A stretch of DNA of 64,000 nt, taken from NCBI GenBank assembly GCA_002900995.3, contig CM035308.1, forward strand, positions 1,302,001 through 1,366,000. The letters run 5' to 3'. Source of the DNA: Ganoderma boninense. Its lineage: Eukaryota; Basidiomycota; Agaricomycetes; Polyporales; Polyporaceae. How positions within the stretch are numbered: the stretch's first letter is position 1; every line of letters begins with the position of its first letter. Made by a program: the position numbers and the translations under genes. Positions 52,185 through 64,000 of the stretch are shown here, one piece after another. The notes beneath the pieces are model-generated. The model worked only from the letters and a program-made list of their open reading frames with translations. It did not search any database and had not been told where the DNA came from.

Positions 52185-52470
52185 GCGACACGAGTCCTTC
52201 GCCCTCATTTCACGATACTTATTACGTTTTACCCGTTTTGTCGCATCGTGTTTGCACTGTCACTGTGTCCTTCCACTGTACTTGGATACCTGTTGTATTG
52301 TTGATGACACTCGCAAACGCCAATCGCCTCCTGAGAGAGAAGTTCCCCCTCATGTATCCAATGTCTCCGTTACCAATGCCCCATTACGCTGTATATAGGT
52401 GCCACTCCTGGGTATATATACGGCATATACCTCTTTGTCCCCGAACGTGTGGCTCGCATTATACGTATAA

Positions 52471-52853
52471 TCATGAATGATGTTGCTCCTCGCGCACCAC
52501 CCCGAGGGCACCGGACTTGGACGCCACCAAGACGTGTCCCCCCGTGCCGGGGAGGCCGTGGGGCTGCTGTTCTGCCTCTGAGGAGAGGTCCCCCTCATCG
52601 TGATGGCCCCGCATGAGCTCATGGAAGCTCTGCCACAGGGAGGCGATAGTCTCGTACTCCCGCGTCATCCCGAGGACCTCCTCCAGTTTACGGTTGAGGT
52701 TGTTGCTGGATGAAAGCAGCTCCTCGAAGCCCTTTGATCGATTTGAGCTGCTGCTTATTGACCAGAGGACCGACGACTTACGCTGCAAATTTCGGCCGTT
52801 AGCCTGTCGCGCTCCTTCTCGAAGAAGGACGTGTCATCCTCAGTGTTCGCCAT
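52471..52853 (-). CDS. DAD1: DASH/DAM1 complex subunit DAD1
   Basis: Kinetochore protein of the DASH/Dam1 ring that couples chromosomes to microtubules. Two exons (52782-52853 and 52471-52731) give 110 residues. The N-terminal helix reads SFFEKERDRLTAEICS, joined in frame to GFEELLSSSNNLNRKLEEV, the hallmark of the family. It continues with TREYETIASLWQSFHELM. The C-terminal 45 residues (EAEQQPHGLPGTGGHVLV) are low-complexity and not conserved in the family as I know it. It is convergent with PKC1 and divergent from RIA1. Confidence 0.92.
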
Positions 52854-53314
52854 GGAGGTGGTTTATGCGTTGCTTTCGGCCCACAAGTTCTGGACCTGGG
52901 GGTGGGAATGGACCCCGGAGCCTGACCTCAATAGCTGAGCGACAGAGCTTGCACACTGTTAAACATGGCATAATTGGAAAGAAGTCAGGCATGAAACTGA
53001 GAGGCCAGCGTACATTGTTTGATTAAAAGGTGTCGAGAGTCAATCTAGTCAAGAGGTGGTTCGGGTTGTTGAAGCCTTGTGGTAGGTTATGTAAGCGACA
53101 TCTTTCTGCAGTCGGTTGGACAAGCGCCCTCGGACGACTTGATTATTGAATACTTACTGACCGGTCTCGCTCTTCCTGCTCCGCGGGACCGCGACGGACC
53201 CGCAGAGTCATCGGGTGCGATATTTGTTCGACCTGCCATCCGAGTCACCCTGTGGGCCTGTCTCTCTGCACTACTTACCTCAACTTACCCTCGCATATAC
53301 CGACTGTCCTTGTC
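52854..53314. promoter_or_regulatory. Divergent promoter region of DAD1 and RIA1
   Basis: 461 bp between two divergent start codons. It must hold both promoters, but no element is assigned. Confidence 0.4.
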
Positions 53315-56300
53315 ATGGCGGCCGTCGAAGCTGTGGACGTGCGCAATGTCACAACCATCGGCCATGTCGACCACGGCAAAACCACCATGATGGACGCCCT
53401 CCTCGCCGCCAACAACATCATCTCTACTCGGATGGCTGGCAAGATCAGGTATCTCGATAGCAGAGAGGACGAGCAGCAACGAGGGATCACGATGGAAAGC
53501 AGCGCAGTGTCGCTGAGGTTCAAGGTCATGGAAAACGGTCCGGAGGGAGGTACGTACTCGGGTTGAGTGTTTTAATGGTATCCATTTGATGATAGTAGAG
53601 CCTCTCCCCAAGACCTATGTTGTGAATATGATTGACACTCCAGGGCATGTCGACTTCTCGAGTGAAGTCTCAACCGCATCCCGCTTGTGCGACGGCTCCC
53701 TTGTCTTAGTCGATGTTGTTGAAGGTGTCTGTACTCAGGTATGTGCATATACACGCCTCTGTGCACGATTAGAAAGTGTTTGCGGCCTCACACGAGCTCG
53801 CCAGACTATCACAGTATTGAGGCAGGCCTGGCAAGACAGACTCCGGCCCATTCTAGTCATCAACAAGTTTGATCGTCTCATTACTGAGCTCAAGTTATCT
53901 CCCACCGAAGCCTATCACCACCTTTCTCAGCTCATCGAACAGGTCAACGCCGTCATGGGGAGCTTCTTCGCTAGCGAGCGGATGGAGGACGATCTTCGTT
54001 GGCGAGAGGAGCGCGAACGTCGACTTGCTGCTAAGAAGGAGGCTCATGCAGAGGAGGTCGACGCCACTGTGAACGAAAAAGACGAGTACCAGGAGAAGGA
54101 CGATGAGGACATCTACTTCGCCCCGGAGCGCGGCAACGTCGTATTCGCATCCGCGATTGATGGATGGGGATTCCGCATAGGCAAGTTCGCACGTTTATAT
54201 GCTGTGAAGCTAGGCATCAAAGAGGCAAACCTCCGAACGGTGCTGTGGGGAGACTTCTACCTGGATCCCAAGACAAAGCGCGTTATTAGTCATAAGCATC
54301 TTCGTGGTCGATCGTTGAAGCCGCTGTTTGTACAATTCGTGCTGGACAACATCTGGGCTGTGTATGATGCTGTAGCTTTGAACCCGTATGTATCAATATA
54401 TTTCATTTGCACAACTATTGCTGAAAGGAAAATTCTGTAACCAGGAATCCGGACAAGGTCGCAAAAATTATCACCACGCTCGGCCTCAAAATACTGCCGC
54501 GGGACCAAAAGTCCAAGGATACCCGTCAACTGCTCTCACTCATTTTCTCACAATGGCTCCCGCTGTCTACTTGCGTTATCCAGACCATTGTCGACATCGT
54601 TCCCCCACCCTCAGAAGCACAACGCACTCGGATACCCAAGATGCTCTATCCCGACCTTTATGAGTTGACAATGGAGCCGAAGAATCGGTTGGAAGAAGTC
54701 CTCTATGCCTGTAACAGCAACGACGATGCACCCGTGGTCGCGCTTGTCAGCAAAATGTTCGCGGTGCCAACCAAGGAGTTACCAGGTAACAAGAAGAAAG
54801 CTCTCACCGCCGAGGAGATGCGTAGCCGTGCGAAGGCTGCGAGGGAAGCTCGCGCGGCCGCGGCGGCGACACCGTCTCCGAATACCCCTGCACCGGAAAC
54901 ATCTTCCCTTCCCCTTGATGAAGCAATGAAGAACGTGCAGCTAGAGGAGAAAGAGAAGGCGGAGAAAGCCGAGGTTGAGGAGCAAGGTGAGACAATACTT
55001 GGGTTCGCGCGCATCTACTCGGGCACCATTCGCGTGGGGACGACAATCGCCTGTATTCTTCCGAAGTACATCACGACACTGGGGCCCGTCCATGCGCGGA
55101 ACGTGCAGCATCTCGTCACTGCGCAGGTGGAAGAACTCTACACCATGATGGGCCGCGAACTCGTGCCCGTGGAGAGCGTACCTGCCGGTAACGTCTTCGC
55201 GGTGAAGGGCCTGGAGGGCAAGGTTTGGAGGAACGCCACCCTGTGTGCGCCCGGAGCAGGAGGCGTTGGAGACGTGAAGGATCTCTCGGAAGTCAGCGAT
55301 AGTCTGGTCAACATGGCTGGGGTCATCCGTTATGTGGGTACACCGATCACAACTTCCATATCATGGCACCGTGCTGAGGCCGCATTCGTTCCAGGCCGCG
55401 CCGATTGTGCGCGTGGCGCTAGAACCAGAGCACCCTGCCGACATGCCCAAGCTAATCCGGGGGTTGAAGCTACTTGCGCAGGCCGACCCATGCGTGGAAA
55501 CGTTCCAGCAACAGACCGGCGAGCATGTCATATTGACTGCGGGCGAGTTGCATGGTGAGGTGAGTGGGGTACCTTCTCTCGGTGTCTGTCATGAGTGTAT
55601 TTTCATGGCGAGTGCAGAGGTGTCTTAAGGATCTCCGTGAACGGTTTGCAAAGATAGAGATACATGCATCGAAGCCTATCGTACCCTTTAGAGAGACCGC
55701 TGTGAAGGGCATCGGTGGGTTTACTTTGCCATCCAACGTGACATGCGCTATGGACGTCTCATGGAAACACCCACACCCTAGACATGGCTCCACCGAAGAC
55801 ACCAAACGCAAAACGTGGTACGATTCACGGGACTGCTCAGAACCTAGCCAAGTTCACCGTTCGTGCCTCTCCCTTGCCGTCTTCCATCCTCGAGTTCCTT
55901 CTAGACAACCTCGCCATCTTGCGCCGCATGCAATTAGAGCGTAAAGCCGGCGAATCGGACTCAAGCAATAGCCTTGAGGGAGAGGATGAAGAGGCGGTTG
56001 GAGACGAGGATTACGATGTCCAGGGTGAGTACATCAAAAAGCCCACGGTGAAAGCGGAGGAATTCTGGAACGCGCTGGCCGAATGGTGCAAGGCCGCAGG
56101 TGGGGAGTGGGCCGACGTTGTGGAGAAAATCTGGGCGTTCGGGCCACAGCGTATGGGGACGTGTCTGCTGATCGACGCGAGATCAGAGAAGCCCAACTCG
56201 TGAGTAAACACTTGTCACTGTCGCAGCCAAACGGACACTAACGTCATTGAGAAGCTTGAAGCAAAGACTGGCGCAGATCAAGTCGCACGAGGAGGCGAAG

Positions 56301-57211
56301 GAGCAGGACTCGCTAGCGCTGGCGTTCGATAATTACGTCGAAACCGGTTTTCAGCTGGCGACCTTCCAGGGCCCGTTGTGCGCGGAACCTGTCGAAGGCA
56401 TGGTATACTTTGTAGAGTCGATTACTCTTGATAGGGAAGGTATTGAGCAGGAGCAAGGTATGTGTCACCCGTACCCGTTCTGTATCACTCTAACTTCGCT
56501 ACGACAGCTTCGAACAGGATGGCCCATTTGACTGGGTCTTTCATCTCTGCTGTACGAGATGCTTGTCGCAACGGGTTGCTCGATTGGTCGCCAAGACTGA
56601 TGCTTGCCATGTACACTTGTGATATCCAAGCGTCCAGTAAGCGGATAAGACGCCTATTTTGGCTCTGGCATTGTACCGTCTGACGATGCACTGTTCTAGC
56701 CGACGTCTTAGGCAAGGTGTATGGTGTGGTCGCGAAGAGGCGTGGACGTATCATCGCGGAAGAGATGAAGGAAGGAACTGAGTTCTTCACTGTCAGCGCG
56801 AAGCTTCCCGTTGTAGAGAGTTTCGGGTTCGCAGATGGTAGGTGCCCCTCCGACGGTCCGATGCCAAGTTGATAGTCTCTGTTTTTCTGATTCTGATGCA
56901 TGGGCCCTCGGGCATTAGATATCCGGAAACGTACTTCTGGCGCTGCTAGCCCCCAGCTGATCTTCAGCGGGTGAGTGGTCTCGTTTGCGCTGAGAGTCCG
57001 GGTTCTGATAGGGCGCATTAGATATGAAATGCTCGACCAGGATCCCTTCTGGGTGCCCACCACTGACGAAGAACTGGAAGACCTCGGCGAGAAGGCGGAT
57101 CGTGTTAACATTGCCAAGTCATACATGGATTCTGTCCGTGAACGAAAGGGTATGTTCGTAGATAAAAAGATTGTAGAGTTCGCGGAGAAGCAGCGGACGC
57201 TGAAGCACTAG
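53315..57211 (+). CDS. RIA1: RIA1/EFL1, EF-2-like GTPase of 60S ribosome maturation
   Basis: Works with Sdo1/SBDS to release Tif6/eIF6 from late cytoplasmic 60S subunits. Twelve exons (53315-53549, 53596-53738, 53805-54385, 54445-55333, 55395-55559, 55618-55714, 55782-56199, 56255-56457, 56508-56636, 56700-56837, 56919-56970, 57022-57211) give 1079 residues. G motifs: [37 protein letters not shown], and VINKFDRL. The EFL1-specific insertion follows (charged [18 protein letters not shown]). Further on are the EF-2 domain II ([13 protein letters not shown]), [29 protein letters not shown], and the C-terminal [19 protein letters not shown] and [19 protein letters not shown]. The donor after 55333 (GTGGGT) is the least certain join. 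Confidence 0.95.
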
Positions 57212-57535
57212 AGGACGAGGACGAGCGGCGGTTTTGTCCCCATCACTGTAGTTGGTAGAACGCCTGCTAGCGCGCAAAGATAGGCGTGCAAACCAAGCGG
57301 ACGATGTACTTGTAAATGATTACCGCCTTTGCAAGTCCGATATGCCGGAAATGAGGGCGTCATTGACCGCATATTGGCAAGCTGCGCCGGTGTGGGACCC
57401 GGACAGAGATGGCGGTCGACCAGGACACTGGAAATAGGCCCACACCCCATCATTGACCCCAGTCCCGCCTCTTTCCCTCCTCCCTCTCCCTGGGCTCTCG
57501 TCAGGCCACCAATGCATGCGACGCTGGCGGACAAC
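57212..57535. other. Short spacer between RIA1 and Ras exchange factor copy 2
   Basis: The 5' flank of the second exchange factor, pyrimidine-rich at about 57460-57500. Frames reading through from upstream into the SH3 domain exist but are not conserved with copy 1. Confidence 0.45.
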
Positions 57536-60500
57536 ATGCATGACCCACAATCCTCTATGAACTATGACGAGCCTCAGGCTGGCGACGAGCTCCTCTCTAC
57601 CTTCTTCTGCCGCGCTCTTTACAACTATCAGTCCGAAGACCCTTCCTCCCTCTCTTTCAAGACAGGCGACGTCATCGAGGTCCTCACGCGTCTTGAATCT
57701 GGCTGGTGGGATGGATTGCTCAACGACGAGCGAGGATGGTTCCCTTCCAACTACGTCACCGTAATCTCTGACCAGGAGGCGGAGGCTGCGTTCGGAGCGT
57801 CCGAGTATCCAAGCACTCATGCGGCGTTGCCGGATGATTCGATAGTGGACATGGTCCACACAATGTCTCAGGCACTATCCCAATCGGACCCGGATGGAGA
57901 TTGGTTGAATGGCGGAGGTGCAGACTATCAAGACGCGCTGCAATCATTAGGATCCACGAACGGGAGCGCGAGGGGTGTCCCCGGCGGGGGGATGCAGCAT
58001 AGCGACTTCTGGGTGCCGCAAGTAGGACAGGATGGACGAGTGAGTGTTCATTGGTCTCTTTCGCGAACCACAGCTTAGCCCAATGCTCGTAGATATTCTA
58101 TGTTAATACGCACACCGGCCAACAGTCGGCGGACCTCCCCGCTGAGGGCGAGGTAGACGAGGACTCCGCAGTCGCTGCGCTTGCGCCTCAGCCATCATCG
58201 CGCACAGGACCCGCAACCGCCTACGGTCTCGCAGCTTCGAACAGCCGGGAGGGTGCGGGCTTCGGCATTCCGCAGAGGCTTCGGACCCCGGAGCCATGGG
58301 TGAGACGTTTGGCGGACGATGGTCAGTCGTATTATTATGTGAATCGACTGGACGGCAAGGTCTCCTGGACGCTGCCCGAGTCGGCCACCCCGCCCTCTTA
58401 TAGCCAAGATGACTACTCGGGACCCTTGGCCTCGAAGAACCCCACAGCTACTTCCAGTTCCACTATTCCCAACGCCGCTATCCCTTCGTCCACCCCACTC
58501 AATGGCAGCGTGAACGGTATCACACGACCGCGGGTAGACTCTTCTCATTCACAGACTCAGGCACCGAACGGTAGCAGCACCGACATCCACTCCGACGACT
58601 CTGACACATTCTTTTCATCAAGGCGAGACGGACCTACAGCCCCTGCCGGGTCGGCCACAGGCGATGTTGGGCGTCCATCCGCCTCGCGCCCCTTGCGCCC
58701 TTTGCCCTCTATTGCCGCTGCTCTTGAGCCGACTGCTGCTGAGAAGTCGGCCAAGGCGCTGCAGAGCGCCTTGTCACCATCATCCCCTGAAACCGTGGTC
58801 GAGCTATCGGATCGAACACGAGATGCTGTTGCTGCAGTTCTACGTTACCTACAGGGCTCCTTCAGCCCTCGGCACCGAGAACAGTATCGGGAAGTGGATG
58901 TCTTGGTCCTTGAAGTCGTCACAGCGGTGCGCAATCTGCTGTACGTTACCGCGACACCCAGCGGCCATGTTCCCAGTCATCTGTATCCCCGGGATCCCCG
59001 CGACCCACGACCAGGTGGTCGGCAGACCCTGCAGGCTCACCTGAAGGCAGCACACCGAAAGGTTGCTGGTACCCTCTCCAAACTTGTCCTCTCCACTCTC
59101 GCTTTGCAGTATGATCCAGGTCTATCTTCGACCGACAAACCTAATCGCATGGAATCTGATGTCCTGGAGCTTGAACGGGCAATCACCGCGTTCGTACAGG
59201 AAGTGGTGTTCTTTCAAGAACAACATGCCTTGTCGAGCACACTTTCACGGACACCCGGTGGGAAACGCCTCCTTGGCACATTCTCAACGGCAAACATCGG
59301 TTTAGGTCTTCCTGGTGCTGGCTTTGCGGGAGACTGGCGAGGTTTTGGTTTCGCTTTGCCGGATGATGACACTGAAGTCCCTGAGCGCATGCTGTCCGAC
59401 GACGTTGTCATTGAGTACAAGGGCAGCCTGAAAGCCCTTGAGGCGCGATTAGGTTCCTTGGTAATCTCGTTGAGATACTTGGATAGCCACCCAGGTATGT
59501 ACCCGTGCACATGATCTGAGATCTCCGACTGGAGCACTGATGGGCTTATTCTCAGAACGAGTTTCTCAGGAAGGCCAGAGTGCCTCCGCCTACCTGTCGT
59601 GGTTGTTGCAGTGGCTCTGTGGTATTAACGTCGCATACCACGTGGACGTCGATGGTGTTCGTTCCGATTCCAGCCCACAATACAGGCAGATGGTGGACAG
59701 GGCTCGTAATCTTGTCCGTACGCTGGAGGCGGCGACGCAGGCTTTGTACGACGACGGCGCGACGCTCTTTATGGCTGCCCAGCACCTCAGCTTTTCAGAG
59801 TTTTTCGCTCGACGGGATCGTACGTCCTTGGTCACCTCTGTAGAAATCACTGCTCCTGCCATTCGAGCGAACTGTGTCCTTGTCGCGCAAACCCTGGAAT
59901 CGCTGCTCGCCCTCGGACACGATCAGGCGTCGACAAGTCAAGGTGACTACCGGAACTCAATCGAATGGCGAACGTCCCGAATCAACATCGCCGACAGTTC
60001 TTTAACCACCATCTCCCAGCTGGCGGAGAACAACGACGATGACCTTGTCGACATGGAACACGCATTTGGCCAGCCGACAATGCGAACCGTCCAAACTGAG
60101 GAGTCTGGTGGTTCAACTCTGTACAGCAGCGCGAATCAACCATCCCAGACGTCCCTCGACATGTCACAGCGTTCGAGAAACGACAGCGTTAGCGATGCGG
60201 GCACCTCGTCATTCGGGGACACCACATTCAATGGCCCGCCTTCCCCTGAATTCCCTTCCCCATTGGACGAAGACGTGGTGGCGTATCTGGATGAGGACGA
60301 TCGTAAGTATTTTTCGCCCTGAGTCGCTGAAGGCGGTCAGACTGATCTTTGAGTAGCTGTGCTTATGGGGAAGTCCCCATCCCGGAGGGGCAAGGGTAAC
60401 AAGCTCATGAAGATCCTCGGTTCTGAGGCACCGCGACACTACATCAGCGAGCTGAACGCAGACCAGAAGCCATGGTACCTCCGCATGAACAACGACCAGA

Positions 60501-62103
60501 CCCAGATCCTCATCGACCCTGACGGCCACGTTCGGGCCGGCACTGCTGCTGCGTTGGTTGAACGGTTGACGGTGCATGAGTCGATGGGCAAGTCTCGAAC
60601 TGCATATAAAAAGTGCAGCTTATTTCTAACCGCATCATAGACACGAAGTACACCCGGAACTTCCTGATGACCTTCAAGTCCTTCATGACCGTCGATGAGC
60701 TATTCGAGCTTCTGACAAACCGATACTGGATCTCACCGCCACCCAACCTGAAACGAGCTGAGCTTGAGGAGTGGACTCGTCTGAAGCAACAGATCGTTCG
60801 TACACGGTGAGTTCTACCTTGTGTTCATCGGAGACCCATCATTGACATCTCATTGAAGTGTACTAAATGTCTTCCGGACATTGGTCACAGATGACGACGT
60901 GCTGGAGAGGGAAGATATGTACATCCTCGCCCGCATGAAGGAGTTTGCATCAAACGAGGAGGTCGTAACATCCCCGGCGGCGAGACAGCTTCTCGTTGTC
61001 ATCGAGCGCGCTGTAAGTTCACCTGTTTATCCTTGCCGCATGCACCTCCAATATGCGCCCAATAGCAACGGAGCGGTGATGCTCCCATCAAGACTACAAA
61101 CACAACTCCAGTCGCTCCCCCTGCGCCGATTGTGCCGAAGACGTCGAAGAAGCTGAAGCTGCTCGACATCGATCCCCTTGAGGTCGCTCGCCAACTGACT
61201 CTAATGGAGGCTGCGTTGTACAAGAAGATCCGACCCATGGAGTGCTTGCAGCGATCGCGAGAATCTAAACTCAAGAGCGCGGATAATATCACAGTTATCA
61301 TCCAACTGAGCAATAAGGTGAGGAACTGGCGCGTTATACAGACGATTTTTCCCTCACATTGACTGCCGAATACAGATCGCCGACTGGGTAGCGGAGACTG
61401 TGCTTGACCGAGAAGACTCCCAGAAACGCGCACGAGTAGTAAAGCATTTCATCAACGTTGCGGATGTGAGCTCCAAACTCGGGCTCTGCCATTTGCGAAG
61501 TGTCTAACAATGCCATGCAGCGGTGTCGCACATTGCAGAACTTCTCATCCATGACGGCGATCGTCTCAGGTCTGAACAGGCCTCCGATTCGCCGACTGAA
61601 ACGGACGTGGGAGCAGGTCAATGCGAAGTTCATGTCGCAGCTGCAGATTTGTGAGTCGACGGTCGACACCAACAAGAACTTCAACAACTACCGTTCTATG
61701 TTGGCAAGGGTGCAGCCCCCCTGCGTGCCTTTCATTGGTACGTGTCTTCTCAAGCAGGACGAGCCAGCACTAATGCGCCGATTTCACTTCGATAGGTGTG
61801 TACCTCACGACGCTGACGTTCATCAACGACGGTGCGGACGACAAGCTGGCCGGCAACATGATCAACTTCCGCAAGCGGCAGAAGGCTGCGGAAGTCATTC
61901 AAGACATCAAGCGCTGGCAAGCCGTGCCATTCAACTTCCAGACAGTAGCGTCGGTTCTCTCGTACCTCGAGGACTCGTTCCAGGCGTACCACGACGGCGT
62001 GGACTACGGCGACCAGTTCTGGAACCTCAGTCTTGAGCGCGAGCCCCGCGAACGCGAGGACGAGAAGATGGCCAGGCTGCTGCAGGAGAGCGGCTTCTTG
62101 TAG
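57536..62103 (+). CDS. CDC25: CDC25-type Ras guanine-nucleotide exchange factor, copy 2
   Basis: Paralog of the gene at 34926-39578, in the opposite orientation. Ten exons (57536-58039, 58093-59494, 59556-60302, 60357-60587, 60641-60806, 60859-61012, 61066-61317, 61376-61465, 61521-61737, 61796-62103) give 1356 residues with no lesion. Exons 4, 5, 6, 9 and 10 have the same lengths as in copy 1. Parts: SH3 (RALYNYQSED to GWFPSNYVTVI), two WW domains (FWVPQVGQDGRIFYVNTHTG; WVRRLADDGQSYYYVNRLDG), the helical middle (EQYREVDVLVLEVV), RasGEF-N (FLMTFKSFMTVDELFELL), and RasGEF (DPLEVARQLTLMEAALYKKI; VAETVLDREDSQKRAR; PPIRRLKRTWEQVNAK). Start at MHDPQSSMN is chosen because copy 1 begins the same way; an in-frame Met at 57512 would add 8 residues. 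Intron 4 starts with GC, not GT. Confidence 0.95.
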
Positions 62104-62999
62104 GCGGGCGTCATGCTCAGCTTGGCGTTCGTGTCTTCCCCCCATTTCCCTCCGGACTGTCCTTGCTCCCCCGCATCTTCATCTCTCGCCGCATGCATGC
62201 TTTCCACCTGATGTCTCCACACTACACGGCATCCATCATCTTCTGGCGCAAAGACTGGGGTGCTTGGCTGTTCTGCACGCAATGTTGGCCGGAATGGTCA
62301 TGAATCTTTCGAGGAAACGCGCCAGGCACACATGCCGGCAACGCTGTCCTCAAGTTCTTAGCGTTCGTTCATGGCCGCGTCGCATAGTCGATTGGCAGGG
62401 AAGCAGGAGGCTGTCTCCTGCCCAAATGATCGCTCCGTCGCTTCAGTTCCGGACCTCAGCCCTATCTGAAGCCCTCGAGACATATCGCCGACTTCGGGTC
62501 CACGCTATGGGCCTACGTGTCGACTGAGAAGGCAGCATATCCGCATCTCATGGGCATGCACGGGACGCGCCTCGTTTGCATCTAGATTACAAGCGCAGGC
62601 TGCTGTGGATGCGTCCCTTGGGTGGCTTGATTGAGGGGGTCTAGAAGGTGGGACGGCGCGACATGTGTAAACGGTCAGCAGGGATGGTGGCTGCCAGCAT
62701 GTGTGGATTTGGTTACTGTACTAGACGATCGAATTCGGAGAATGACAGTCACTAGTGTCCTGGTCTTGAAGTGCCGAAGGTCAACAGACCTACGCGCAGG
62801 AATCTGTCATAGGAACAACGGATCTCAGCGGGTTTTCCGAGCGTAATCATGAGGGATTATTTACTTTGCTCTCCTAAGTACACCTGGCGAGCGAAAAGGG
62901 TAACGATTGACATGGTACATTATTGTGCATCCGATCCCAGAGTCCTAATCGTACAACCTAGAAATACATACAGTCCCTTTCCTTTCCTAGAGCTTCAGC
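62104..62999. other. Convergent spacer after Ras exchange factor copy 2
   Basis: 3' flanks of two convergent genes. A 164-codon plus frame at 62033-62527 overlaps the end of the exchange factor in another frame and has no domain. Confidence 0.45.
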
Positions 63000-64000
63000 C
63001 TATTGCAATTCGGGGATGGTCAGTCCAGCGGCCGTCGCAACCTTGACGATCCTCTCAGCCTAAAAACCCCACAAAGACAAATCAATCAAGACTCAGACTG
63101 AGTGTTGAATTCGTGATCCGGCGTGTGCCTGCGAAGGAGGACGCACCTGCTTGATCATGGGAGCGTCGATCATCTCCATCCCGCCGCCCTCCAACTCCAG
63201 GCCAGCGGCGCCCCGGTTCGCGAGGTGCGCCTTTTCCATCTCCTTCAGGATCCTCGCAGCACGAAGAACCTCTATAGCACGTTTTGCCGGCGTCAGCACC
63301 ATCCTCTGACCACTCGAGATATAGACTCGCCTTTATCGCTCGGCACAAATGTCGATTGGATCACACCGACTTGGTTGGGGTGGATGGCTTGCTATATGCG
63401 TATATCAAGTGAGATAAAGGGGCAGGACAGAGTGATATGAATCATGACCTTCCCGGTGAAGCCGAGCCGCCGCCCGTCTTCGCACTCGTCGCGGAGGTAT
63501 TCAAGGTCCTTGTAGTTCACGCAGACCTGGGGTCATGGGCCTCGGTCAGAACCACACACTAGAGTTAAGGGTGCGAGAACTGCGCGCACCATGTCGATGG
63601 CGCCAAGGCCGAACGCCTTGGCCGTCACCACAATGTGCGAGCGCGTATACAGCAGCTCCTGCCGTGTGGTCGTACGAATGATGCCTGTGTCCGCGCAATC
63701 TAGTGATGATAACGTCAGCTATATTGACTTCAATTTCACTTCTAGGCCATACATACAATCTTCCGCAGCGAACTGGATGCAGGACCGATGTTAAAAGATT
63801 CATAAGGAGTCGACGAGAAGGACATACCAGAAGAGCAGAGAGCTTCCCGCCCTCTGCGGGACCCCAGGGCGACTGCCATGAGGCGATCTCGCCGAGGTTG
63901 TGCATGGCTTTTGCGCTCTCGATGCTCGCAACGAGTTGGATGGGCGGGCAATCGGGGTTCCGGACCTTGTATGCGCGGTAGGCCATATGTATCTCCTCAG
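63000..64000 (-). CDS. HpcH/HpaI aldolase - citrate lyase beta-like protein (CLYBL-type), 5' end cut by window edge
   Basis: Members cleave CoA thioesters; human mitochondrial CLYBL is a citramalyl-CoA lyase. Seven exons are visible: 63828-64000, a 16-nt exon 63757-63772, 63590-63699, 63449-63526, 63331-63391, 63147-63271 and 63000-63059. Family landmarks in order: IQLVASIESAKAMHNLGEI (the metal-site region), FAAEDYCADTGI with the conserved acidic pair, HIVVTAKAFGLGAIDMV, GRRLGFTGK and AIHPNQVGVIQSTF, then a C-terminal helix (EVLRAARILKEMEKAHL) and MIDAPMIKQAERIVKVA. The intron after PSDK begins with GC (GCGAGT). The N-terminal part, including the first barrel strands, lies beyond the right edge, so targeting cannot be judged. 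Confidence 0.9.

Noticed and set aside
57329..57535. Upstream extension of Ras exchange factor copy 2 from an earlier in-frame Met
   Set aside because: The added residues have no counterpart in copy 1, whose protein starts at the equivalent MHDPQ.

Overview
The window is nuclear DNA of a filamentous basidiomycete, most likely an Agaricomycete. The genes are dense and interrupted by many short introns (about 45-70 nt), with several exons of 3-20 nt. Gene content fits: a fungal seven-transmembrane DUF6534 protein, an aryl-alcohol-oxidase-type GMC gene, a fungal PKC1 with HR1-C2-C1-C1-kinase order, and an SH3-WW Ras exchange factor. No rRNA, convincing tRNA, CRISPR array or intact transposon was seen. 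Exon joins below were worked out by hand from splice sites and reading frame. Wherever I give a length, the summed exons are divisible by three, except where I report a lesion.

Left part (1-19.2 kb): the 3'-truncated DUF6534 gene; SHE9 (mitochondrial inner membrane); NADPH-cytochrome P450 reductase; YAE1 (cytosolic Fe-S delivery to ABCE1); a ZNG1/CobW GTPase metallochaperone; divergent from it a STYX-like pseudophosphatase; a decayed aryl-alcohol-oxidase-like GMC gene; and the ER nucleotide-sugar/ATP carrier HUT1.

Middle part (19.5-33.3 kb): three tandem paralogs on the minus strand (715, about 1081 and 1060 residues). I know no named function for this family. They share intron positions and a set of conserved motifs that to my eye recall the P47-like (TULIP superfamily) proteins of bacteria. 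The two longer genes carry a second copy of an N-terminal beta-rich module. Genes A and B also share a block of upstream DNA about 195 bp before their start codons. This is the best candidate for an undescribed system here.

Right part (34.9-64 kb): housekeeping and signalling genes lie between two inverted copies of a CDC25-type Ras exchange factor (34.9-39.6 kb minus, 57.5-62.1 kb plus) with the same ten-exon structure. Between them are POL12, IGO1/endosulfine, an unrecognised gene, PKC1, DAD1 and RIA1/EFL1. The window ends in a citrate-lyase-beta-like (CLYBL/HpcH) gene cut by the right edge. One Ras exchange factor copy has a single-base insertion in its catalytic domain, and the GMC gene has a stop and a frameshift. 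These may be real decay or assembly errors.
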